Source of the DNA: Companilactobacillus suantsaicola
GTDB taxonomy: Bacteria; Bacillota; Bacilli; Lactobacillales; Lactobacillaceae
Direction of reading: 5' to 3'
DNA: 64,000 nt
Assembly: GCF_004745525.1 (NCBI RefSeq)
Contig: NZ_RKLY01000006.1
Span: 40,847 to 104,846 of the forward strand
The notes under the pieces are model-generated. The model saw nothing but the letters and a program-made list of their open reading frames with translations. It was not told the DNA's origin and made no database searches. Of the stretch, positions 45,107 to 53,019 are shown in pieces. The translations under genes and the position numbers were made by a program. Every line of letters starts with the position of its first letter. Within the stretch, counting starts at the first letter, position 1.

Positions 45107-45682
45107 CTAAAATGGACGTTCGCCATTTTCATCAAGTGGAGCCTGCGGTGTATCTTCCTTTGGCGTGTTGCCAAATGGTAATTCTTCTTCTGTTACATCT
45201 GGTGTTGTTTGTTCGTAAGGGTCTTCGACAACCTCTTCAAATTCATAAGTCTTGTATGGATATGCAGGATTGTTCCTGTTTTCTTTAAGTTTTAGATCCA
45301 TATTGAATTGTTTACCTTCACCTTTTTGGAACTCGTCAGCCATTTCTTGAATGTCATCCCATGCTTCGTCCGATAGTGCTACGCCTAACACTGCTGCCAA
45401 ACTTGCAATTGTTTTAATATTTCTATCAATAATGAAATCTGGTAAAGGTTCACCATTTCTCTTTGTTTCATCTAAGCTGACATTGATGAATTCGTTTTGT
45501 CCGCTGTGTTCCCCTTCGATTACTTGTGCTCTAACTGATAATTGACCAAATTTAGAAGGTGAAATTGCTTCTGTCAGCATGTGATATTTGCCTGCTGGTA
45601 GTCCTTCATATCCATTGATTTTGTCTTTCTTAGGATCAAATCCTTGTGCTTCCAATGCGTTCTTTCTATCTCTTAAACTCAT
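45107..45682 (-). CDS. DUF669 protein, probable single-stranded DNA-binding protein
   Basis: 191 residues. PAGKYHMLTEAISPSKFGQL and INVSLDETKRNGEPLPDFIIDRN fit DUF669, with an acidic tail ending in NGERPF like SSB tails. It lies next to the recombination ATPase. Confidence 0.85.
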   Translation of the reverse strand: MSLRDRKNALEAQGFDPKKDKINGYEGLPAGKYHMLTEAISPSKFGQLSVRAQVIEGEHSGQNEFINVSLDETKRNGEPLPDFIIDRNIKTIASLAAVLGVALSDEAWDDIQEMADEFQKGEGKQFNMDLKLKENRNNPAYPYKTYEFEEVVEDPYEQTTPDVTEEELPFGNTPKEDTPQAPLDENGERPF

Positions 45683-45684
45683 AT

Positions 45685-46419
45685 TTATTTACCATCCTTA
45701 TTATTTGTTTGTGTTTGTGCGGGCACGTCTTTGACTAATGCTCCTGGTATTGCCATTAAAATTCTTAAAATCTGTGGATCATCAATTTCAGATTGTTTAT
45801 ACTTTCGTCTGATATCAGTAACTGTTTGGATATAGTTCTTTCCTAAATGTTGAGTTCTGATAACTAAATCACAGTTACCATTTACAACGTTGTAATATTT
45901 TTGTTTTAACGCAGGAACTGGTACTGGCTGTTCGTTATTATCAGAACGTGTATCTTCACGACTAATATAAACTACATTCATAGGTAGTGCTTTAAGGTTC
46001 ATAACCAATTCTTGGAGCATAGAATTAAACATTGAGTATCCTTTTCCATAAGGAATGTCGGACAATGACTTAACATGAGCTTCCATACATATTGCCTGTT
46101 CAATCAATACTGTTACGTCTTCAATGACATCGATCACTACAGTCTTGAATGTATTCTGTTCAGTGCGTAAGGCGAGAATATACTTATCCAAAATATCAAT
46201 TACAGACGTAGTAATTTTTCCTTGAGAATTAACCTTATTAAGTAATGCAATAGTTGGACGTGTTCCAGAGTTCTTCTCGTTGCCGTCAGTACTGAATACA
46301 ATTGAATCTGGAAAATATGAAGCTAAATAACTTTTTCCACTCATAGTGGCACCCCAGATAAAGAAGTTTCTCGGGGTGTTGTGCGGTTGATGCGGTTCGT
46401 TTTTTGGTAGTATAGTCAT
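45685..46419 (-). CDS. Phage AAA ATPase, Sak4/RecA-like recombinase
   Basis: 244 residues. Walker A WGATMSGKSYLASYF near 24-38 and a Walker-B-like FKTVVIDVIEDV. This compact AAA_24/Sak4-type nucleotide-binding protein works in phage recombination with the SSB encoded next. Overlaps the helicase stop by 4 bases. Confidence 0.85.
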   Translation of the reverse strand: MTILPKNEPHQPHNTPRNFFIWGATMSGKSYLASYFPDSIVFSTDGNEKNSGTRPTIALLNKVNSQGKITTSVIDILDKYILALRTEQNTFKTVVIDVIEDVTVLIEQAICMEAHVKSLSDIPYGKGYSMFNSMLQELVMNLKALPMNVVYISREDTRSDNNEQPVPVPALKQKYYNVVNGNCDLVIRTQHLGKNYIQTVTDIRRKYKQSEIDDPQILRILMAIPGALVKDVPAQTQTNNKDGK

Positions 46420-47787
46420 TTAATAAATCCTCTTTTCTTTCCGTAGTAATAAATCCATCCTTTTTTGTAATTTTTGAATTCAGCAAATGCTTTTATCTCT
46501 GCCATATTCTTCAATTGGTTTGGCGTCTTATCTGCTACTTTGGCAGCTAGACCACCGTTCATAATCATGTGTGCTTTTCGAAGTCGTTCTTCTTTGACCT
46601 TTTCAAGCTTGGCGTCCTCAACTACTTCTAATTCTTTTTCTTCTACTAAGTTAGCTCCACAGAACGGGCATTTATCACCCTTACGATAGAATGTTGCAAA
46701 GCACATAGGACAAGTTGTTACCGGTTTGATTTCATCTCTGGAGTGATCAGACTTTTCTTTTTTATTTCCTTCTAATTTCCAATGATGTGGTTCAGTCGGT
46801 AGTCCAAACCTATTAACATTTCCAACGTGGTCAATAATGATTGCTGTCTTACCTTTGCGTGGGTTCATACAACGCATAGCGAACTGTAAATAGAGTGATA
46901 GTGACTGCGTAGGACGTAGCATAATTACTACATCTACATTCGGTAGATCTAAGCCTTCCGTAAAAAGTTCAGCATTGGTAACTACTTGAATCTTTCCATT
47001 TCGGTAATCATTAATTATTGAATCCCGTTCATCTTTGGGAGTGTTTCCACTAACGGCTTTTGCTACTACTCCATTACTATTCAATTCACTTGCCAGACGT
47101 TCAGCACTTGCAACATTGTACGTATAAGCAATAGCCTGTTTATTGCCACCTAACTTCTTGAAAGTTTTAACGGCATTGCCATAAACTTTAGGCTTGAATG
47201 CTTCCTCAATAGATTTTTCATCAAACTCACCATTACGTTTTACTTTTAATTGGCTAGTATCTAATTGAACCGGGGCATAGTAATCGACTGGTGCTAGGAA
47301 TCCATCCTTAATCAATTGTTTTATTGAGTTCCCTAGTATCAAATCATCAGCGACACTTTCAAATCCTTCGCCATTTAATCTGTATGGTGTGGCTGTGAAC
47401 AATAGTTTTAAGGCTTGTGGGAATTTATCAAGGATTCGTCTATAACTCTTAGCGGTGGCATGATGGCCTTCATCAACAAATATGATTTTGGGAGTTTGTA
47501 ATTTATCCACTCTTCTAGTTAATGTCTGAACCATTCCGATAGTTGCGAGATTCATGTTTACACCCTGGGACGTAAAAGTATTAATTACCTGATCTACGAT
47601 TTCCTTACGATGGACCATGAACAATATCCGGTTGCCCTTGTCTGTTGCACGGCGGGCGATTTCGGCCATTAAAACTGTTTTTCCAGTTCTAGGGAGGGGA
47701 TTGTACAATTATTGAACGATGTCCATGATCAAATGAATTATAGATTTTTTGTAGTTCATCTAATTGGTAATCTCTTAATTGAAACAT
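46416..47787 (-). CDS. DEAD/DEAH-box SF2 helicase, interrupted by a frame change at CCC-TAG
   Basis: The first frame starts at an ATG overlapping the Gp157 stop (TAATG) and reads 32 residues, MFQLRDYQLDELQ to VQSPP, then meets TAG at 47,689-47,691. A +1 shift at CCC restores PRTGKTVLMAEIARR and the rest: DEGHH, SAT-type LFTATPYR, and motif VI MRCMNPRKGKT, ending in a zinc-ribbon-like CPMCF ... CPFCG. Intact length would be 456 residues. Could be mutation, read error or recoding. Confidence 0.85.
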
Positions 47788-48284
47788 TATTTAAAAATCA
47801 CCGTCTGCTTGACTGATTCGATTACTCCAGGAATTTTCTTACCAGCTTTTACATCATTTTTGACTTCGGCTTTGCTTAAAATGTATTTAGGCTTATAATA
47901 CGAAGCTGGAATCTTATCTTCTTGATACTCGTAGTGTTTTCTTTCAGTCGTAAAGATAGTTGTATCGTCTGTTTTAATATTTCTGATACCAGCAGCATTC
48001 ATACCATTCAATACGCTGTCTTTTAAAACATCTCTCTTACTTTGAATAGTCTTGATTCGAGATTTTAAAACATCAGTTTTCTTATTGATTCCATCAATTT
48101 TGGCTTGAATAGCCTTTTGTTGGATATCTAGTTCGTCATCAACCTTCTTAATATTGACGGCTTTTTCTTTAATCGGTTCCCTTAAAGAATCTAAGGTGTC
48201 ATTAAAAACAGTTGGATCAATATCCTCAGCGTGTTCAACTAGTGATAATGCTTTACCAGTTAAATCCCACATAGTTTCACTCAT
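47787..48284 (-). CDS. Siphovirus Gp157-family protein
   Basis: 165 residues, long coiled coil (DDELDIQQKAIQAKIDGINK) followed by AGIRNIKTDDTTIFTTERKHYEY and IPASYYKPKYILSKAEVK, the Gp157 pattern. First gene of the replication module. Function in replication is unproven. Confidence 0.88.
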   Translation of the reverse strand: MSETMWDLTGKALSLVEHAEDIDPTVFNDTLDSLREPIKEKAVNIKKVDDELDIQQKAIQAKIDGINKKTDVLKSRIKTIQSKRDVLKDSVLNGMNAAGIRNIKTDDTTIFTTERKHYEYQEDKIPASYYKPKYILSKAEVKNDVKAGKKIPGVIESVKQTVIFK

Positions 48285-48319
48285 CTTTATTCCCCTCTCG
48301 TGGTATAATTAAATTGAAT

Positions 48320-48508
48320 TTATTTAATGTATGCGCCTTTACTAATTGCCGTTAGACAGGCGTTTTTTTGTTGCTCTAATTTTCTAGCAGCTTCATGATA
48401 TTTCTCACGATTACGATCAGACATAATCCATCGAAATAAAAGTTGTCTGTTGCGGTAGTGGATTGAAGCCATAATCACCCTGTTGACGTGTTCACTGATT
48501 GTTACCAT
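48320..48508 (-). CDS. Hypothetical phage protein
   Basis: 62 residues, basic, helical. RBS GGAGGTGAG. No family recognised. Confidence 0.55.
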   Translation of the reverse strand: MVTISEHVNRVIMASIHYRNRQLLFRWIMSDRNREKYHEAARKLEQQKNACLTAISKGAYIK

Positions 48509-48523
48509 GCTCTCACCTCCATT

Positions 48524-48781
48524 CTATGAGTAGTAGTGTTCAAACGCTTCTCTAACTACTGTTTCAGCTCTAGCCTTATCAATCATCAAGTCATCCCTAT
48601 GATGTTTTAAACGCTCGATATTATAGTGAAGTGACTCGTTATTAATTCCTTGTACACTTTCCACGTAGTGATCAGCTTCATATGATTCAATTTGTTCAGT
48701 TGTTCGTCCAATCTCTTCGCCAATTCGAACGAACTCATCTAAGGCATTCTCAATCGCTGTCACGTCTTTATTTATTGCCAT
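48524..48781 (-). CDS. Hypothetical phage coiled-coil protein
   Basis: 85 residues from the ATG behind GAGGAGG. Helical with TTEQIESYEADHYVES and a C-terminal VVREAFEHYYS. It overlaps the previous gene by 14 bases. Confidence 0.6.
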   Translation of the reverse strand: MAINKDVTAIENALDEFVRIGEEIGRTTEQIESYEADHYVESVQGINNESLHYNIERLKHHRDDLMIDKARAETVVREAFEHYYS

Positions 48782-49013
48782 TAGCTGCCTCCTCAAATAA
48801 TTTAACAATTGATTGTTCAATCAAATCACATTTTCTCTCGTTTCCGTCTGATTCTTCTTGAAGTCTGAGAATGCTATTGAAATAAGCTTCTCTGTCATCA
48901 TCAGTTTCAGCATTAGCATGAAGCTGTCGCTGTTCACTCATCAAACAGCCATCATATTCAATCGTTCTGCTGATACGTTTGTGTTCATCAAGTAACTTAC
49001 TTAATTCTTCCAT
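48768..49013 (-). CDS. Hypothetical phage coiled-coil protein
   Basis: 81 residues, acidic and helical (ELSKLLDEHKRISRTIEYD). RBS AGGAGG. No family recognised. Confidence 0.6.
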   Translation of the reverse strand: MEELSKLLDEHKRISRTIEYDGCLMSEQRQLHANAETDDDREAYFNSILRLQEESDGNERKCDLIEQSIVKLFEEAANGNK

Positions 49014-49025
49014 TGTGATATCCTC

Positions 49026-49781
49026 CTAAACTTCTTCTTTTATGAACTTGTCGATTGAAAATGTTTTGTTAAGAATGATTAACTGATTTTCTGAGAATTG
49101 TTGAGCCTTTTCCTTGTTAACAATTTCAAATTTTCCATCTTTAGTCTTTAGATATTGATTGTCAGAAAACTTTAATCGAAATTTTGGCTCTTCAAACTCA
49201 ATTTGGCTTGAATAAAAAATATTAACTATGAGCTTGTCCATTTCTCGTCTTGACTTACCGTTGTTTCGCATACTTTCGTAATACATTTTGTTAAGCGGTG
49301 AATTGCGATCATACCTGTCAGCTATGAATTTAAAAATGTAAGACAGCTCAGTGTTACGATTTTTATACTCAATGACTTTCTTTCCCAAAGCTTCAAACTC
49401 ACGTGGAATTAATAAAACACGATTGCTAGCCGGTTTATTCTGAGCTTTCAAAGTAGTTGATTTCCTCTGATTTCTTGACATATATTTGTCAATCACACTT
49501 TGAACTTCACTTGGTTTAGTCATTTTTAATAATTCAGATTTGCTGATATTTGACAGAATCACTTTTGCACTTTGAGGCTCCATGCTTCTGTAGACTTTAT
49601 AAGCTGAATTTCTAACTCGTAAGCTTTCCTCAAAGGTTTGACACTTCATTTTTCTCTGGCCTTTTATTACTTTTGGAAATGCTGCTACAAAGCCATTGCT
49701 CATTTTGTCCAAGTAAACTCCTGGCACGCCAGTTTCTGAATCAATTGTTTCGAAAATACTTTTCATTTTTGGCCCTCTCAT
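49026..49781 (-). CDS. Hypothetical phage protein with AP2-like N-terminus
   Basis: 251 residues. Residues about 18-60 (GVPGVYLDKMSNGFVAAFPK ... FEESLRVRNSAYKVY) resemble an AP2/ERF-like DNA-binding domain. The rest is basic and unassigned. GGAGG precedes the ATG. It overlaps the preceding 53-residue gene by 41 bases. Confidence 0.6.
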   Translation of the reverse strand: MRGPKMKSIFETIDSETGVPGVYLDKMSNGFVAAFPKVIKGQRKMKCQTFEESLRVRNSAYKVYRSMEPQSAKVILSNISKSELLKMTKPSEVQSVIDKYMSRNQRKSTTLKAQNKPASNRVLLIPREFEALGKKVIEYKNRNTELSYIFKFIADRYDRNSPLNKMYYESMRNNGKSRREMDKLIVNIFYSSQIEFEEPKFRLKFSDNQYLKTKDGKFEIVNKEKAQQFSENQLIILNKTFSIDKFIKEEV

Positions 49782-49902
49782 TTCGTTTATCCTCCGTTAA
49801 TTTATCGTCAATCATTACGTCATAGGCTTCACAATCGCCTACTTCGTTTACTTCTTGTGATTCTTGTGGCTCATCTTGTAGCCAGTCATCAAATCCATTC
49901 AT
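49741..49902 (-). CDS. Small acidic phage protein
   Basis: 53 residues (NGFDDWLQDEPQESQEVNEV...), start behind AGGAGG. Short gene overlapping the next gene out of frame; the strong RBS supports it. Confidence 0.5.
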   Translation of the reverse strand: MNGFDDWLQDEPQESQEVNEVGDCEAYDVMIDDKLTEDKRNERAKNEKYFRNN

Positions 49903-49912
49903 TCAAAACCTC

Positions 49913-50038
49913 CTATGAATAGAAATCTGTATATTTTTTTAGCCACTTTTTTAATCCACCAGCCTTAGTAAGCTGGTAAGTCACGAACCAGACTAAGATT
50001 GGTAACCATATAATCATTGGTACTGGAATACTTCTCAT
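49913..50038 (-). CDS. Small single-pass membrane peptide
   Basis: 41 residues: hydrophobic PVPMIIWLPILVWFVTYQL then a Lys-rich tail. GGGAG is placed nine to ten bases before the ATG, inside a 22-bp sequence repeated in the integrase leader. Confidence 0.6.
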   Translation of the reverse strand: MRSIPVPMIIWLPILVWFVTYQLTKAGGLKKWLKKYTDFYS

Positions 50039-50065
50039 AAAATTTATACTCCCACGCTAGTTTTT

Positions 50066-50305
50066 TTAATTTAAGTTTTTGATGTATTCGTCAATTTCGT
50101 TCGGATCATAAAGTTTTATTGTGCCTACCAGATGAAATGGTAATCCTGGCAAGACTTCTCTAATTGTGCTATCAGCCATATTTAAATAGCCTGGTAAGTC
50201 TTTAGTTCTTAGCCATTTACGTGATACAACTTGAACGACGATTTTCTTTAGCTCGCTAAATTGTTCATCGTTTAGCCCTGGCTGTCTTGTTTGTGTGGAT
50301 TCCAT
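50066..50305 (-). CDS. Small HTH/excisionase-like protein
   Basis: 79 residues. WLRTKDLPGYLNMADSTIREVLPGLP ... IKLYDPNEIDEYIKNL is a winged/MerR-like HTH of the excisionase or HTH_17 type. Start overlaps the antirepressor stop (TAATG). It may be the Xis of this phage, though it is far from the integrase. Confidence 0.65.
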   Translation of the reverse strand: MESTQTRQPGLNDEQFSELKKIVVQVVSRKWLRTKDLPGYLNMADSTIREVLPGLPFHLVGTIKLYDPNEIDEYIKNLN

Positions 50306-51069
50306 TAGTATTCGTTCTCCCAAACTTTATTTTTAATAGCGAAATCTTTAACTACAGACATATAGATTTCTTTAAGTCGCTTGTCACCATCAATTACATC
50401 CAGCCTATTAGTCTTATCTACTTTGCTTCTTGACATCCCATTTGCCAGTCGATTTTTCTTCAAATTTGTAAGTCGAATCTTCAAATTAGCTCCGGCACGT
50501 CTATCAGTTTCAGCGTAAGCATCACTAGCAACTTCTTTGTAAGCTCCGTAACCACCTTGAGCTAAAGCAATCTTTCTAATAATTGATTGAGATGTCTTAC
50601 GCCAATCGGTTGTATTTAATGAAACGATTTCAGCGATATTATCAACTTTATGATTAAGTTTCTTATTTTCTAACTCTTGATTGGCCACTGATTTAAAGAT
50701 TTGATTGAACATTTTAAGTTCTGGGCTTAATTCCTCTGTGTCAATTTGGTGTTGCTTATGCTCTTCTTCCAACTGATTGAAAGCTTCAATATATTTAAGT
50801 TTGAATGTATCTGCCTTAGCTCCTGTAAATCCCATAGCGATAAATGTAAAACCATCTCTGTTCATGTAATACATTTTTTGATTTCTTCCACGAGTATCTT
50901 GATAAGTTCCTTCGCAAAACATCTTTTTGTAATCGGCCGAATTTTCGGCTGATTGAATTTTGTTATCAATCGCTTCTAAAACATGCTTGTGACTCTTTTC
51001 GAAATTCTCTGCCACTTGTAAACTACTAGTTACTGCTTGCTGATCTTTCATAATTACTAAGTTGTTCAT
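50305..51069 (-). CDS. Rha-family antirepressor with ORF6C-like C-terminus
   Basis: 254 residues. The N-terminus (VTSSLQVAENFEKSHKHVLEAID, MYYMNRDGFTFIAMGFTG, KLKYIEAFNQLE) is the phage Rha/antirepressor domain; the C-terminus (IIRKIALAQGGYGAYKEVASDAY) resembles ORF6C. Early gene that likely counteracts CI. Confidence 0.88.
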   Translation of the reverse strand: MNNLVIMKDQQAVTSSLQVAENFEKSHKHVLEAIDNKIQSAENSADYKKMFCEGTYQDTRGRNQKMYYMNRDGFTFIAMGFTGAKADTFKLKYIEAFNQLEEEHKQHQIDTEELSPELKMFNQIFKSVANQELENKKLNHKVDNIAEIVSLNTTDWRKTSQSIIRKIALAQGGYGAYKEVASDAYAETDRRAGANLKIRLTNLKKNRLANGMSRSKVDKTNRLDVIDGDKRLKEIYMSVVKDFAIKNKVWENEY

Positions 51070-51120
51070 TATTTATTTTTTCCCTTCCTAAAACTTTTGA
51101 TTCGCAACTATATTTTTCAA

Positions 51121-51357
51121 TCAATGAATCCGTTCTTTATTGGGAACGTCATTTGTAAAAAAAATCCCGAGCTCATCCCTTGAGAATCCAAGGATGGTGG
51201 CCATTTTAGCTAATTCATCAGCACCAATCGATACGAAACCATTTTCACGTTTTGCATAGGGTGTTCTTGTGCTCCAGCCCATGTAACTCGCCATTTGATC
51301 TTGTGTGATTCCTTTTGCAATTCGTTCTGCTTTTAATCTTCTCAAATTGATTGTCAT
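51121..51357 (-). CDS. Cro-like HTH repressor
   Basis: 78 residues from an ATG behind GGAGG. An XRE HTH is clear: AERIAKGITQDQMASYMGWSTRTPYAKRENG. First gene of the leftward early operon, divergent from CI. Confidence 0.85.
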   Translation of the reverse strand: MTINLRRLKAERIAKGITQDQMASYMGWSTRTPYAKRENGFVSIGADELAKMATILGFSRDELGIFFTNDVPNKERIH

Positions 51358-51371
51358 TGTCAATCACCTCC

Positions 51372-51498
51372 GTTCTCTTTCGAGTACGATACTTACTATA
51401 AAGGTTATGTTCTCGTTTGTCAACACCTTTTACTAAATTAAATACATAAAGATGTTTTATTCCTATATATTGGATTCTTTTGGGAACGATGATATAAT
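51372..51498. promoter_or_regulatory. Divergent CI/Cro promoters and operators
   Basis: Leftward early promoter: TTGACA (51,418-51,423), 17 bp, TATAGT (51,395-51,400). Rightward CI promoter: TTGGAT (51,470-51,475), 17 bp, TATAAT (51,493-51,498). Repeated GTTCTC(T/G)TT(C/T)G at 51,372 and 51,409, and a related GGGAACGA at 51,482 in the CI spacer, are likely operator elements. Confidence 0.8.
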
Positions 51499-51547
51499 AG
51501 AAACATATTAAGGAAACATAGTATTTAAATAGTTTTAGGAGAAAATT

Positions 51548-52162
51548 ATGAGAACTAACAATGAAATTATGAATATATTAGATGATTTAAAATCAAAACA
51601 AAATTTATCTATAAGTGAAATAGCACGCAGAACCGGTATGGCTAAATCAGCTGTTTCCAGATATTTTAATAGAACAAGAGAATTCCCTTTGAATCGCGTA
51701 AATGATTTTGCCAAAGCATTTCATATAGAACCTGATTATTTATTGAATATCGATAACTCTCAATCTCCTAAGCATAAAACTGTAATGATTCCTATACTAG
51801 GCGAAATTGCATGTGGAGATCCAATAACTGCAGAAGAAAATATAGAAGGATATTTGGAGGAGCCTGAGGACTCGCTCCCAAGTGGTACCGTATTTTACTT
51901 AGTAGCTAAGGGACATTCCATGGAGCCTACCATCCCTAATGGCTCCAATGTCTTAATTAGAGAGCAACCAGAAGTTGAGGACGATGAAATAGCTGCAGTC
52001 CTAGTTAATAGTGACACTGAGGCAACTTTGAAAAGAGTAAAACACCAAGGCAATATGATTATGCTAATGCCTGATAATAAAGATTACAGTCCAATTATTA
52101 TTACTTCAGATAATCCCGTAAGAATTTTAGGCAAGGCCATTCGCTATACTACTAACCTCTGA
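51548..52162 (+). CDS. CI-like repressor with LexA-type S24 domain
   Basis: 204 residues. HTH at 1-66 (ISEIARRTGMAKSAVSRYFN). The S24 autopeptidase follows: possible cleavage Cys89-Gly90 in EIACGDP, Ser124 in GHSMEPT, Lys162 in TLKRV. RecA-stimulated self-cleavage should link induction to DNA damage. Confidence 0.93.
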   Translation: MRTNNEIMNILDDLKSKQNLSISEIARRTGMAKSAVSRYFNRTREFPLNRVNDFAKAFHIEPDYLLNIDNSQSPKHKTVMIPILGEIACGDPITAEENIEGYLEEPEDSLPSGTVFYLVAKGHSMEPTIPNGSNVLIREQPEVEDDEIAAVLVNSDTEATLKRVKHQGNMIMLMPDNKDYSPIIITSDNPVRILGKAIRYTTNL

Positions 52163-52201
52163 TATACTGAACTCATTAAATATATATTTATGGAGGAAAT
52201 T

Positions 52202-52750
52202 ATGAAAAATAAAGGTTTAGCATTAACGGGGTTAACTATTCTTTTAGCTTCAACATTGGTAGCTTGTTCCGGTGGCAACGAATCGTCTTCAAAATCTGAT
52301 ACAGCTGATAAAACCGTGAAGGTTAAAAAGAAAGCATCAACTTATTTCAAGGATAATAAGTTAGTAACCAAGGATTACGATATTGATATTACTCAAACAA
52401 AAGTAATCCAAGTTGGCGAAACTGGAAACGAATATGGTGAAAAACCTGTATTGGCATTTTGGTTCAAAGTTCATAATAAGAAAGCTAAAGACTTAGATCC
52501 AAACGGGGCTTGGATAAGTATTTTCAAAGCAATTCAGGATAATAATAAAGATTCAGTCAATGAATTGGATGTTGGTTCACTTCCTGATGATAGATTTTTA
52601 GATTCACAATCTGAAGAAATTAAAGTTGGTGGAACCGTTGAAATGGCTGTTTCATATGAATTAGATGATACAACCACACCGGTTAAATTAACTGCTGAAA
52701 ATATTGTTACTGGTAAAAGTCTTGGATCAATGACATACAAGTTAAATTAA
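52202..52750 (+). CDS. Phage-encoded lipoprotein (DUF5067-like)
   Basis: 182 residues from an ATG behind GGAGG. Lipobox STLVACS, Ser-rich spacer, then a beta-sandwich-like domain (VLAFWFKVHNKKAKDLDP, VGGTVEMAVSYELDD). Cotranscribed with CI, so it should be made in the lysogen. Its place between repressor and integrase is where superinfection-exclusion lipoproteins occur in other dairy phages. Confidence 0.82.
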   Translation: MKNKGLALTGLTILLASTLVACSGGNESSSKSDTADKTVKVKKKASTYFKDNKLVTKDYDIDITQTKVIQVGETGNEYGEKPVLAFWFKVHNKKAKDLDPNGAWISIFKAIQDNNKDSVNELDVGSLPDDRFLDSQSEEIKVGGTVEMAVSYELDDTTTPVKLTAENIVTGKSLGSMTYKLN

Positions 52751-52904
52751 AGACAAAATAAAAAAGCCATATCCCTCACCGACCAAAGTAGATGGGATAT
52801 GACTTAAACGAAATCTATACTAAATGGGCTAAAACATTCAGGAAATAAAGTAACAATCAAATTTAATGACTTGACCTGGAAGGGTCAAATCCAGTAATTT
52901 CAAC

Positions 52905-52943
52905 AAAAATAAATCTAAGTCTCAAGTAGGCTTATTTATTTTT
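52905..52943 (+). terminator. Terminator after the phage lipoprotein
   Basis: Imperfect AT-rich hairpin AAAATAAATCTAAG/CTTATTTATTTTT. A further hairpin (CATATCC/GGGATATG) at about 52,765-52,803 has its T-run on the minus strand. Confidence 0.6.
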
Positions 52944-52977
52944 CAAAAATTTAAGGAGGTGATGCCTGTTTAAACTC

Positions 52978-52999
52978 TAAAATTTATGCTCCCACGCTA
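52978..52999. repeat. 22-bp repeat shared by integrase leader and membrane-peptide leader
   Basis: The sequence at 52,978-52,999 recurs in the same plus-strand orientation at 50,038-50,059 with 21 of 22 bases identical; the variable base is the G/A before CTCCCACGCTA. Confidence 0.85.
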
Positions 53000-53019
53000 A
53001 ATTAAGGAGTAAAAAAACT

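Noticed and set aside
52760..52806. Terminator for the plus-strand lipoprotein
   Set aside because: The T-run is on the minus strand; the hairpin at 52,905-52,943 is the better plus-strand terminator.
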